A stretch of 64,000 nucleotides of DNA, from positions 7,254,001 to 7,318,000 of the forward strand of contig NC_071331.1 in assembly GCF_010183535.1 (NCBI RefSeq), written 5' to 3'. Under the pieces are notes generated by a model, which ran no database searches, was not told the DNA's origin, and saw nothing but the letters and a program-made list of their open reading frames with translations. This document shows positions 22,858-34,460 of this stretch, piece by piece. Each line of letters starts with the position of its first letter. The first letter of the stretch is position 1. The DNA is from Caenorhabditis remanei (Eukaryota > Nematoda > Chromadorea > Rhabditida > Rhabditidae). A program made the translations under genes and the position numbers.

Positions 22858-24150
22858 CTCATAGAGTGCTGCTTTGGAGTATTCTGACATGAAATAGTCG
22901 TGATCAGGTGGTGAAGACTAGAGTAGAGTTAACGAGCCCATGTTATTTTTTAACTGGCCGACGCAATGTGCTTCGGTCACGATCGTTGCACACAAAAGAG
23001 CCCAATTAAACAAACCATCCTTTCAGTTTCAGGATAGAATTTGTGGGCTTGTTGAAAAAGTGTTTTTCAGTTTTGACAATAAAAGCGTAGAATCTAAAAG
23101 TGTCAGTAAGAATGTACTATGCACAGAAGCTTCTCTATTTCAAGAATAGCATTTATATCAGCGTTTCAAAAAGACTATAATATACAGGATCTTATTTTGA
23201 TACCTATTTCTATTGAAATTTCAGTTTCTATTGACAAATAAGTTCTTGACACAAATCTGAGTTTAGTGTTCACAAATCTAAATAAGATCAAATAAAGCGA
23301 AAAACTATTTTTTTAACTAGTGTTTTTTTCTACCTTGTGTAGGGGACAATCTCGAATGAATGTTGCGTTATCAACAGCACTTATTAATAAAGTATTTGAA
23401 ACAGGTAACGAATTTCTCATGAATTAGTTCTGAAAGCTGTCTGAGAAATAGTGGAAATCAGGTCTGGAGTCAGTGGAGTCAGACAATTATACTTTTGTCA
23501 AAAAATGAAAAACAATGAAAGAGGAAGTGTCTAGACAAAGAAAATTGCACCGTTCTCGAAAACGAATAACTCGCAGGTATGAGACGGGCTACTCAAGAAT
23601 CAGGAAACCGTATTTGAAAAACAGGAGATTGAAATTTGAACATAAAACGGAGGAGTCAACTAACCAAGGGCGGCGTCTAATCACAAGATCTACTGTGAGC
23701 GCCATAAAGAACACACCCTAAAATTTGACGTTTTGAAAAATGTTGAAAAGTTATCAAAAATCGGGGAGTCCAGTTTGATTCAGCGACCCTAAAATCCCCA
23801 ATACTTCCACGAGGCAGGAATTTGATGTGGTTAAATTGTAAACTTTGTATTGACTAGAACAAAAACAATCTGAAATATATGGCACTGCAGAATCAGGAAT
23901 TTTCAATTTTTAATTTGTAAAACATAGGCAACAAATGCAACTAAAAGGAGATTAACGAAACAAGAAAAAATGATTCGATTACTTTTGACACTGTTTCAGG
24001 TTATCAAGATTATTTCTACAGTTTTGAAGTAGCATCGTTAGCAGAAGTGGAACATCATATATATGTAGACGTAGATTTCAGTCAAAGTTTTCAAATGCAA
24101 TCATTCAGAACTAAAACTACCAGACAATTATCTAAATTTCAAAAATACTC
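22858..24150. repeat. segmental duplication unit, copy 2
   Basis: Shortened counterpart of 18543-21400, in the same order and orientation, adjoining the chemoreceptor fragment. Deletions relative to copy 1 include the MITE at 19019 and roughly 1 kb of the middle. No gene. Confidence 0.7.
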
Positions 24151-26084
24151 CGCTGTTTCACAATTGTGTAAACCGAGACGGCTATGGTGGATGTGGTTGA
24201 TATGATAGAAAATTTTCATTTGTAGAGTTTCAGTATTTCTAACAGATCGTGTCTCTTTGAGTACTAATTTGCTCTGAAGGGCTCAAATCTACCAGTTTCA
24301 TTGGCTAAGTACTTCAGTTCTAAATTGATTTATTTACAGAAATTTTAAAACAGAATTTTCATAATCGACTGAAATCTCAAACTTAACGCAAAAGACTGTC
24401 TAGACCACGGAATTACAGAGTTCCTCATAATAAATTACATAGATAGAATAAAGAGATCTTCAGATTATCCAGAGATCCGTTGACTGGGGAATATGCGTTC
24501 AGAATAAAAAGGAATTATATATGACTTTGTGGGATAACTAGCAATAGCAATGGTAGGAAAACTTCAACATTACAATTAAAATTTCAGTTTTGTGAAGAAG
24601 CTTTGAAACAGGAAACATAATCAGAAATGAAATTAGAAAGAAGAACTTACAAGGGGAAAAATGGCTTATCGAAACGGAAGTTTGAGAAGATAGAACATGA
24701 CTCTATGTGTTCACGAGGATGTATTTCAAATTGTGGTCTACACGTTTTTGAATCCTACATTTTCATAAGATTCAATACTTCAAGTGTCATTGAAATTATT
24801 TTGACAATTATATCAACAAATGTTACTATTAATTTTCTGTGAACTTGGAACAGATTTCGTGGTGTGTGTTTGTTACAAAAAAAAGAATTATCAAATAGGA
24901 TTTTCAGTAAGAAGCTACGCAAATAGTAGGATAGCATTCTAATGTTTTCTCACTCAACATTTTTGAAACTGTTTTACAAATTGCATATGTATTCAGGGAA
25001 TTTCATCAGATCTAATCACATTTCATTCCAATGTTTATAATTTCAAAATATCAATCCAACAAAAATATTCACAAAAATACTCGAATTGTAGTCGAAGTTT
25101 GTTGTAGGCGCCAGTTAAGATTGAGATATATTTATTCAGTATTGGAATCACGATTTTCGGTGAACAAACTGAAATTAAAAGTGTCTAGTCAGAGACAAGT
25201 CACAGCAGTGTTCCAGAAATGAGAAATTAGACGGTGAGGAGCCCAGAAATCAGTTTGAGAGAAACCGGACAGCTATTATATCTAAATAACTTGTTTATAT
25301 GTTTCAACTAGTGGAGAATAGGGATGTTCTGAAATTGAAATTGTTTTTTGCACGTAACCAACTAGTAAGTTTACGTTTTCTTTTAATCTTTTTTCCTGTT
25401 TACGAAAGACTTGAGATATAATGATGAACTGATCTACATTAATGTATCCATACTCCCTAAAAAGATCTCAAGAAGAATCATCGCTTTCTGAAAGTGGAAC
25501 TTATCAAATGAAAACTGCTTATCGTTTGTTCTCATGATCAAACGAAAAATGATAATGTTGCTTAGGAAGACAATACTTATAGCAAAGATATATTTCTGAA
25601 AAAAAAACTATGAATCGAAAATTCAGAAGAAAAAAAGTGAAGATATGAAAATAGTTTTGTTAGCCGAATCAGAATAACGAAATTTGCTCAGAAATGACTA
25701 GTGAAATATGACACAAACAAAGGCTGTTGTGGAGGTAAAACTGTAGGAACAATTTAAACGTAGAAAAAAAATCTCAACAGAAAATCTCAACTTCAATTCC
25801 CCGGAAGCTCTCAACAATTGAATTTAAACGAAGACACCAAAGGAATTTGTATGAAACTGTGACTAAGCTACACTTATTTCAGTTAAATACCGGTTTAACC
25901 AGTGGTTCAAACTCGGAAAAAACAAGACAAGAACCTATTTATCGAGAACAAAACTTTTTCTGTTCCATGCATTCTTTGAAAAATTTTAGAAACATCTACT
26001 GTACTTTGATTTCATTTACTATTGAAAACCAACTAGGAAGTATGTTGAATAGAAACTAGATTTCTGAATTTAGAAGTACCAATT
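24151..26084. other. gene-free spacer
   Basis: AT-rich sequence with scattered GAAACAG/CTGTTTC motifs. Part of it (25800-26080) matches 21640-21960 (GAAGTATGTTGAATAGAAAC, AGTTGAATTTAAACG-type pieces), so it belongs to the same duplicated background. Short open frames here have no recognisable product. Confidence 0.5.
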
Positions 26085-26245
26085 ATCAAGTCGTGGTGAT
26101 TAGGTAGTACACTTTCTGTTGTTGTCTGGAGGTTCGTATGAGATAATTGCAATGCTCTTTTGTTTTTAACACGAGGATAACAAACGTGGTAGTTTCAGTC
26201 AGAAAGTGATTCACGAGATTAGAGATCTCTTGGAAAACGTGAGGT
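26085..26245. repeat. dispersed repeat C, copy 2
   Basis: Matches copy 1 over about 160 bases (GGTGATTAGGTAGTACACTT, GTTCGTATGAGATAATTGC, TTGGAAAACGTGAGGTTCG). Confidence 0.6.
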
Positions 26246-26559
26246 TCGTAGTTACACATGAGAACGAATCATGATTGAATGAAGTTTGAAAAGCAAACTT
26301 GTTGAATCAGTAAATTCTGATTACATGGAAGATGTCTCAGGATAAGATCAATAAATGTGCGTTACACTGAAGTTGTTTCATTTTAATATCAATTGATGGA
26401 AGCATTTCAAAAATGATATTTGTTATCAACTTTACTGTTTTGTAAACATGTAAAGATCAAAGATCACTTCTGAAAATTAATGGGCTTGATAATATCATTC
26501 TCATGTATCTTTACTATTAACAATCGCAAAGGGCTGTATGTATTCTGAAAATGACGCCT

Positions 26560-26659
26560 TCTGAACCAGAAACACTGATAAAGCAAATATGTAGGAATCG
26601 ACAGCGGAAAAAGGGGGAGAGACGGGCGGCAAAGCGTCGTCTCCCCTTTCCTCACCGCT
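26560..26659 (+). repeat. SINE-like repeat, 5'-truncated copy
   Basis: Shares TCTGAACCAGAAACACTGATAAAGCA with the fuller copies at 27974 and 28531, then diverges. It adjoins a short AT-rich foldback. Confidence 0.45.
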
Positions 26660-26842
26660 GCCTTAAAATTCTTAAAATTATTCAAAATAGTTAATTAAAA
26701 ACTTTTAATACTTTGAGAATTTCATGGAGAAGGCATGCGTGGAGGACCGCGAGTGCAGTCTGTCCCATGTTCCTTCAACTCCTGAACCTAATTAGTTAAT
26801 TTAAAATTTAGAATAATTTTAAGAATTTTAAGGAGAAGGCAT
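26660..26842. repeat. AT-rich foldback with GGCATGCGTG repeats
   Basis: CCTTAAAATTCTTAAAATTA (26661) pairs with TAATTTTAAGAATTTTAAGG (26815), with GTTAATTA-type sequence inside. Two direct copies of GGAGAAGGCATGCGTG sit at 26727 and 26833. Probably MITE-like. Confidence 0.6.
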
Positions 26843-27269
26843 GCGTGCACTCTATTTCAACCATTTCATATTTGTTAATCCCCTCATTGATAAATTTTCA
26901 TATTTTTCATAATTTCTCATTAACAAATTGAACCTATACCATAAGTTACACGGAAACATTGAAACTGTAACTCGTACATATTAATTTTTGCTCATGAAAT
27001 CCGGAGACACCCTGTCGGACAACACTTGGAGCATTATGATCACTCTACATTAACGAAGCTTTCTGTTCAACAGTTCCTACAAATGTTTCCACTTTTTTCG
27101 AGAACTTTTATACGGTACTGTTTTATTACTCCACGTGCAGAACTACTTTTGTTGCGCTTCGGAATACTTTAAATGTTGCAGAAACAGAAAGGAACTCATT
27201 TCAATTTATTGGAACTTGTGTGAACTATTGATATTTTTGACACCAGGAAGTAAATTTAAATGTATCAAT

Positions 27270-27435
27270 TATTAAGACATGATGATTGGGTAGTACAATT
27301 TCTGTTGTTGTTTAGAAGCTCGTATGAGCTAATTGCTATGTTCTCTTGTTTTTGACTCAAGGAGAATAAATGGGATAATTTTGTCAGAAAGTGATTCTCG
27401 ATATCAGAGATTTCTTGGCAAAGGTGACGTACACA
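27270..27435. repeat. dispersed repeat C, copy 3
   Basis: Most diverged copy: GATTGGGTAGTACAATTTCT, GTTGTTGTTTAGAAGCTCGT, GATATCAGAGATTTCTTGGC. Confidence 0.55.
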
Positions 27436-27973
27436 ACTGGAGGAATACACGACCAAACAACTGTTCGGATGAAACGTCTAGTTGAAACAGTGTCTTATCG
27501 AAAAACCGTCACTTTTTTCATTGATGAGTGCTGGTAGACTATGACCAAATCAACGTTTTGAAAATGTTCTAAAAAAAGTTTCAGAACTACCCGAAACTGT
27601 TTCTAACTTTCGGTTTTTCATATTGCTTGATAACCCAAAAACGACTTCCGTTTCAACCAACCAGAATAAAGGTGATGACCATCAATGTGTGATTAGTATA
27701 CCGATATAATTACTTCTTGGTGGTTTCCTAACATAAGAAACTTGTGTGTTTCAGCGAGATGTTTTACGAGAATATGGTTTTGCTAAAGATTGATATTATT
27801 ACAATTTCATTTTTGATGCGAATAATCTCCAGCGGGAATTAGTTATACGACACCAAAAACATGGTAAATAAATGTTTTCATCATAACTTTACTATTAACA
27901 AACACCAGATTCTGTATGTTTGTCTGTGGTTCGCCGATCCTACCGCCCTCCCTACTGAACCGATTTTCTTCGA

Positions 27974-28259
27974 ACTTGGACCAAAAAATCAGAAATTTTC
28001 CCCTCGCAATGCCCGTCTTTTTCTTTCTCCAAAATTCTCAAAATTACGTTTTCTGAGCCAGAAAAACTGATAAAGCATAGGGGAATGAAAAACGGAAAAA
28101 GTTGCGTGAAACTGTCGGCCTCAACTTCGTCATTTCTTTCCTTTCTCCGGCATGCATTTTCTGTCGGCCGCGTGGTTGTGGACGGCGTGTCGCCGCGTCC
28201 GATCTGGCAAGTTATGCAACGTTGACTACAGTTAGTTTTTAGTTCGATCCCGGGGCGAG
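27974..28259 (+). repeat. SINE-like repeat with tRNA-type A/B boxes, copy 1
   Basis: Begins ACTTGGACCAAAAAATCAGA and ends near AGTTCGATCCCGGGGCGAG. TCTGGCAAGTTATGC resembles a pol III A box and TAGTTCGATCCCGG a B box, about 35 bases apart. The 149-codon minus-strand frame over it (SRPGIELKTN) is the typical artefact of reading through a reversed B box, so I do not call a protein. The copy at 28531 matches throughout in order. Confidence 0.5.
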
Positions 28260-28530
28260 AAAAGATTTTTTGGTTTTTTTTGTTGATAGATTCGAAAAAG
28301 TGATGTATCCGAACGTGCCGTTTGTTTCCAACGAAATCAACGTCACAAATAAACGAATCGGTTTCTAACAAGAAACGACGTGAAAGATGTTTTGTTATCA
28401 ACAGATTAAGAAAAAATCGAGGATTAAAAACGTTTCCTTTCCTTCCAGATTGATCGGTAACACAATTAGATACGGGCAGTTTTCAGGACACAGGTGATGG
28501 ATCTATTGTTGATCCAAATGGGCCCACATT

Positions 28531-28890
28531 CCTTCAAAGTTGGACAAAAAAATCAGAAATTTTCAAACTTTTCTCGCGATACCCGTCTTACTTTTCTTCC
28601 AAACTCCCAAAGTGACGTCTTCTGAGCCAGAAACACTGATAAAGCAAAGGGGAATGGACAGCGTAGACCGACAAGTCCCAATTACGGACGAGCGACGACT
28701 GAGCGCAGGCGTGCGAGTGGCGAACGGACGCGGCTAAACGACCGCCAGCGGGCTAACGACGGCCTATTACCAGCCCTTAAAATCATTCGGAAGTTGACAC
28801 GCCAAGAAGCTCTTCGCGTTCAGGAAAGATCCGGCAAGATCTGGCAAGTTAGCCAATGTTGACTGTAGTTAGTTTGTTCGAACCCATTTG
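28531..28890 (+). repeat. SINE-like repeat with tRNA-type A/B boxes, copy 2
   Basis: Same order of blocks as copy 1: GGACAAAAAAATCAGAAATT, GAGCCAGAAACACTGATAAA, GATCTGGCAAGTTAGCCAAT, GTTGACTGTAGTTAGTTTGT and B-box-like TGTTCGAACCC. It has an extra GC-rich inner part (28700-28770). Confidence 0.5.
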
Positions 28891-28974
28891 AGGACGTGAA
28901 AAAAGTTCTCTCCCCCAGATTTAGAAAAAGAAAAAGAGTAATGAATCGAAATCGTTCCAGAAAAGCAGAGATTC

Positions 28975-29095
28975 TTAGACTTCGATAGTCTCAACCGTTT
29001 GAGAAGTGCCGTAGGCGCTGTAACACCCAGAAGGATGGTGTAGAAAAGGAGGTTTAGTCGCCGTTAGGCGACGTGAACCGACTGGTAACTTTAAT
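28975..29095 (-). repeat. hairpin-bearing repeat, also found at 51600
   Basis: Read on the minus strand it gives GTTCACGTCGCCTAACGGCG, then a TGTTACAGCGCC-GGC-ACTTCTC segment, the same order as 51607-51690. It contains perfect short hairpins GTCGCC-TAAC-GGCGAC and GGTGTTACAGCGCC-type stems. It probably belongs to the same retroelement family as the insertion at 51600. Confidence 0.65.
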
Positions 29096-30591
29096 CCACG
29101 ATCCCAGTTTCACGTTCAGTTCGAATTTTGAAATCAAAGACAAATATTGAACTTCATAATGTGTGGCACGTTTCATATTGCCAATTTTTCATGATTTTTC
29201 GATTAAAACTATTATAGAATTGCGAAGAAAACTATTATATTTGTCTGGTCAGAACTGATAGTGCATACCTATTAAAAATGTTCAAAAATGTGGAACGTAA
29301 TATTACTGTTTCAAAATGTTATTTTCCGTTTGGCATTATCATCCTATTACAATTATTTTCACTTTTTCTGTAGCTCTCATCATTAAGTTGTTGAAATAAA
29401 ACAATTTTTATACAGTAGTTTGGTTTGTGAACAATCTGATAGCAAAGTTGACAGTGAAGTATAGACAGTGAAATGGTAAATAATAGAAACAAGTAATACT
29501 GTTTCAGAGAAGTTTCGATAAACCAAGTGGGTTCGATGATATCATTAACGAAAGTATTGGTAGTTCATTTTATTATAGCAATAACTTCATTTCGCATCAA
29601 CTGTGAACTGGCCAGAACATCCTAAGGATTCTAAATACTTTATCAATAAAATACAAAGTAAAAAATAGAGAGCGGGGAACGGGAAATTTTGTTGTAATCA
29701 CGATCTATTGGCATAAACGTTAGCCTCTAATGTGCATTGCATTATACATTAAGTGGAACAGAAAAACAGATCTTATTCTCGACCAAATATCGACTGGCCG
29801 AGAGAAAACATGCTACCAGTGTTGGTCGAATCCTGGTTGTCAGATTAGTACCAAAAAGCCAAATGTCTATAAAGTCATGTTTTCAGTTGATATTCTAAAA
29901 AAAAACCGCGATTTTTGAAGACCTAGCTCTCGACTGATCCTGTTTTCTTTTTAAGGAAGAAAACACATTGAAACTTAGAAACAAAGCGTGGACTACTAAT
30001 TTTTCAATTCGCGAACTGCATAATCAGTAGTGTTTGAAACAGCAATTGAATGAATGCTGTTCGGAAAATCATAAAACGAACCTATTTTTCCGCTAATAAG
30101 TCGAACATAAACGGGAGTGAAACAGTAAAAAACTCGGGAAAAACCGTTATACACAATGTGCTGTGAACAATTATTTTTTCCATCATACTTTTGAAGACCT
30201 TGAACATAAATTACATCTTTTTTTAAATTTTATTTTTCTACCTGGAATTATGGCCAAAGCAAAAATGATCTTAACTGTAAAAACTGAAACATAAACACAG
30301 TATCATAAAATGTTTTGATTCACATGAACCTTTCTCAGATCTTGTCAGGATTCAAGGAAGCTATTATAGTTCCATCGAATAAAAGTCCAAGTCAATCCGA
30401 CAACTATCACCTTGAATGAAAACAGAAGAATAATTAAAAGTATTTTTTTAATACTGCTTCGTATTTTCATTTTATGCAATTAAAATTTTACAATACATTT
30501 CAGTGTTGGACCATCGTTTTTGGTTGGGCGTTGTTTTCATTGTGAGCTTTGCGAAAAACGATCATTCACCAATTTAATGAAACAGAATATC
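29096..30591. other. gene-free spacer
   Basis: AT-rich, with several GAAACAG/CTGTTTC motifs (29307, 29505, 30042, 30121). I see no repeat boundary and no coding potential. Confidence 0.5.
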
Positions 30592-32982
30592 TCAAGTGCT
30601 CATTTCCAAATTCGAAATCTGATTAGTCTTCGGGTGGTTTGTGAACATATTCAAGAACCCTTGCCGGTAGACTGAAATTATCATGATTACAGCGAAGGGG
30701 TCCAAAACTGGATAAATAGAGATCAAGATAGAGGTGAGACTCATGCATGCATCATTCTTAAGATGGAAAATCGGGAGGATCATGACGATTATAATAGGGA
30801 GGTAGATCAAAACCAATGGAATAATCATCTGGGACATTAGGGCACGGAACAGTTGCTGTTGGACTGCTTCGTAGACTTTCGAGTGGGTGACACGCTGCAT
30901 TTTGAAGTGGATGAAACAGAAACAGAGGACGATGATGGCGAAGGAAAGACCCTGGAAAATTGAAGGTGTGGGGGATAAGTCTTGGTTCTACTGGGTACCA
31001 TAATAGAGGCAAAATTGATGATCATGAAGATAACTGGCCAGTTCAAAACCTTGTTCTTGAACTCATCTTCGACTTCGTAACTAGCTGCGACATAGAAGAC
31101 GTCGGACATGTTTAGACCAAAACTTGATGCCATTAGAGGTCTGAAACGTTCTACTCAAAATTTTCCGTTTTCAGAAGGATTTTAGGATTCCCTAACCTCA
31201 AAATCTCATCGACTTGTGGGTTCTCCTGAGCTATGAAAAAGATGCAAAGACCCCAATTGATCCCGAATACTCCAACCAGTGCGTACCAGAAGAACAGCCA
31301 TCTCCCCTTGAAGTAGATCAAAAACTTCCGACGGCTTATTGAAAAACATCTGTAAATGAATTGAACGGCGATGAGCACCAAGGCTTGACTGTAGCTGGTT
31401 CCGTAGACGGCTGAAAGCACTTAAAGTATATTGAGTCTGTTTACGAGGGGTGCCTACATAGAAGTACTCTCATGAATCCACGTGGTACTTCCAAGTAATT
31501 GGTCGATGTGAACACAAACAGCACGTATTTCTCCGTGGAGATTATCTGAAATTAGAGAAAAATTAAAATGCTATGATGACGTAGATGTAATTTTCGTATT
31601 TTGAGAAGATGCATTGCATATGAGAACGCATGAGCGTTGAAGTGAACTTTTTGAAACAGAGTTTTTGGGTGGAAACGCGCACCATCGCACTACAGTGGGC
31701 ACTGTGCCAATAAGTTTCGATGAGTGCCAAATTCAAATTTCACGGTTTTTTGTCGTAATTTTCAATACATACCGCGACGCGCACGCACTCGGAAAAAATT
31801 TCAAAAATTAAATGTTTCATGATTTCAATTTGTACAGCTATGTCTATTTTCAATCCAGTTCTGTGTTCTGTTCGTTTTTTAGTACTGAAGTAATGTTTTT
31901 ATTATCTGCATTTAAATGTCTAGACTGTTTGTGATCTGATTAGGGAATTGCACGAAGAACTGAACTGAGAAACCGAGAAACAGGAGGTGGAACTTCTGAA
32001 ACAGATTATTGTATGAGATTCAAAAATTTGATTAACGTGATCCGATTGAACAATCATTACAGTTTGAAAAATACAACATTCAATTGAAACAGACAATTTT
32101 TTCGTGACAAAGATAATTTCGAAAACAGAAAGTTGGTCAGTGATGAAGTACGAAAACTCAGTGGGAGGTAAGGAAAAACCAAAACAATGTTTCAGCAAAC
32201 TTTGAAATACAGTAGGCTAGTGTCCGCAAAGTTAGTAGAACTATGTTTTTGAATGAATCCCCGAAAGATTGATAAATTGAAAAAGAAAACAGTTTCCGTA
32301 GTTTAAAGAAATGAAACTGATACGCAATTTGAACCTCGACCGCGTTATCATGATTAGGAGTTCTTTTTAAATCCTGCTTTCGTAACAATTTTTTACTAGT
32401 TTATACATAACAATTACATTTTTATACCGTTTTGTGCACAGAGGAAGTAGCGTCATTTTCAATGATCCTTTAATAAAACGATCCAGTCGTGTGAGCGTTT
32501 TCGTGTTTTTTTTCAGTTATTGTATTAAATAAATTGAAAAGTCAGAAAGTGTAATGTAAGAAATGCGAATTTATCAAGTTTTCAGAAAATATACCGTAAA
32601 AGTAAAGTTCATGAAATATATGTTATGAAATTTCTGTTGTGAAATTCGTTGTTATGAAATTCGTTTCAATCTATTTTCAAACATTCACTTATTTAGCATG
32701 TACTTATTCACACATCCATGACCAAACTGTCTTATAAATCCCCTGACTCACTGGTTGAAGGAACGCGTGAATGACGGCAAAGATCAAGCTGTTGACCGAA
32801 AATGACATCATGAGGTAGACATAATTCCCGAAATGTTTGGGTGACGCAGTCTTGATGAGATTCAGAAGGACACCGTTGATGAATGTAGACAAGACGAATG
32901 TGATGAAGTCGAAGATGCGAGTGACTTCAAGCCACATGGTCATGTTGGAGATTCTTTCGGTGGTCGGGAGGATTTCTTTCAT
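30592..32982 (-). CDS. Str-superfamily seven-transmembrane chemoreceptor, five exons
   Basis: Minus-strand exons 32982-32752, 31545-31458, 31410-31197, 31140-30999 and 30951-30592 join in frame to 344 residues. It aligns along its length with the receptor at 16.8-18.4 kb: KHFGNYVYLMMS against KHFGNYEKMMYA, IISTEKYVLFVFTSTNYLEVP against IISIERNVLYVFTRLDYFQLP, FIYRCFSIS against FIYRFDRVC, and YPVLDPFAVIMIISVYRQGF against YPVIDPIALMYTITEYRELM. Intron positions differ: the intron after FIYR in the other gene is absent here, and extra introns occur. Intron 1 is long (1.2 kb). It is a sensory-neuron GPCR by family. The two receptors are old paralogs, not a recent pair. Confidence 0.9.
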
Positions 32983-33399
32983 TTTGGGGAATCTGGAGAA
33001 TTCTGGAGGATTCTGGAGATAGAATCGAATAATTTCAACGGATTCGAAAGATTATAGAGAGCAGTAGAATCCGAAAGTTAAAGAATTCAGGAAAACTTTT
33101 AAGAATCAAAAATAAATTATACGGTAGAGAGAAATGTATTAAGCTGGGAAGCCATTCGTTTTGAATTAACAACTCTCGAAAACAGTATACAAATAATTTT
33201 GCCCAGACAGTTCTGAACATCTCAGAGAGCACGGAACAGCGAATGTGCCAGACTTAAAATCGTATAGTGAGAACTAAGAAAGCTGTCTACCGCCTTCTTA
33301 TCACATGTCTGAAACTTACTCCTGGGGATTCTTGACGTGAGCGTACAAATAAGAAGTAAAATTTATTTTATATCGAAAACAAAAGTATTATGATAATTT
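32983..33399. other. short spacer
   Basis: No gene. On the minus strand an AATAAA at about 33362-33367 lies 33-38 bases past the stop of the FkbM-type exon at 33400, so it may be a relic poly(A) signal. Confidence 0.5.
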
Positions 33400-33526
33400 T
33401 CATGGAATTATAATTGCCAAGGGAGTCACTTGATAGCGAGGCATACATATCTCGTTGATGAAGGAGTACTCACAGCAGATACTACATGATGGGTTGGGCT
33501 CGAAGTTGAACATTCGGAAGCCGAGT
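33400..33526 (-). pseudogene. orphan terminal exon of an FkbM-type methyltransferase-like gene
   Basis: After a good acceptor (GAAATTTCAG), 41 codons read LGFRMFNFEPNPSCSICCEY, then SFINEICMPRYQ, ending in a stop. This matches the conserved Cys-rich C-terminus I know from Caenorhabditis FkbM-domain (Methyltransf_21) proteins (FNVEPNP-C-CCEYSFIN). Its splice phase (one base, completing Arg) fits exactly after the last exon of the two FkbM-type genes at 46.3 and 56.9 kb, which lack such an exon. Directly upstream there is only a possible 25-base exon, then a MITE; no other FkbM exons are present. Confidence 0.8.
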
Positions 33527-33708
33527 CTGAAATTTCGGGAAATTTTTTGAGTATTGTTTCAGAAAACAGATAAATAAAAACGAGATTTGTTTTGAGTTAA
33601 TTTATAGCTCTTTAAAATTTTTTGCTCTAAAAATTAAGAGAAAGGTAGAATAATTTGCATCAAATATCAAAATACCTAAGAATCCGAACGGAATTATAAA
33701 CTGAAAAC

Positions 33709-34132
33709 CATACTTGTCAAATGACGGGCCGGCCCGCCGGCCCGGCCCGGCCCGGCCCGTAAAAAGCCCGGCCCGGGCCTGGAAATCTTCGGCCCGGGCC
33801 GGGCCGGGCCGGCCCGTCAGGCCCGTCTTGTCAGGGATATGAAATTTTTGAGAAAAATATTCAATTTTTTTTTTCAATTTTCAATTTTTCAGGCGGAAAA
33901 ATTGACAAAAAGACACTCATATTATTCTATGAGAAAAGTCTGAGTTCATCTCAGTACACCTTAATCAAATTTGAAAAAAAAATTTGAAAAAAAATTGAAA
34001 AAAAAAATTGCCTCCAAAAAGACGGGCCTGACGGGCCGGCCCGGGCCTGAAAAGCTTCGGCCCGGGCCGGGCCGGGCCTGACGTTTTGAAAAAAAAGCCC
34101 GGCCCGGCCCGGCCCGGCCCTTGACAAGTATG
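33709..34132. mobile_element. hAT-like MITE with GGCCCG repeats and 8-bp target duplication
   Basis: The termini CATACTTGTCAA and TTGACAAGTATG are perfect 12-bp inverted repeats. They are flanked by the identical 8-mer CTGAAAAC (33701-33708, 34133-34140). Subterminal regions are dense GGCCCGGCCCGG / GGGCCGGGCC arrays and the centre is A/T-rich. The 8-bp duplication is a hAT hallmark. The target read on the minus strand is GTTTTCAG, a splice-acceptor-like sequence. No transposase. Confidence 0.88.
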
Positions 34133-34460
34133 CTGAAAACGAGTCAAAATTTTATTAAAAACTGAAACAGCAAACAAAACTTCACTCATGACAACTTTCA
34201 AACACTATTTCATCAAAGAGAAAAATAATGAGTTGATCCAACAAGAATCGAATCAGTTTCTTTAGAAAAAAACCTGAATATGTGACACCCTTTCAAAACA
34301 GAAATTGTAATTTTCTAAACATTGAGAACGGTTTCAAGATATTCACTAAAACAGTTGTTTTCTCTTTGGTCATTCTTCTCACAACTATAATTATTGTTAG
34401 CACAAGAGTACATTGTTAGTACGCTCATAAAATTTTTTAATCTCCGGAAGTGGAAAGATC

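Noticed and set aside
27952..28401. 149-codon minus-strand open frame (includes SRPGIELKTN)
   Set aside because: It lies over a SINE-like repeat; the PGIE peptide is what a reversed tRNA B box encodes, and the second repeat copy does not keep the frame.
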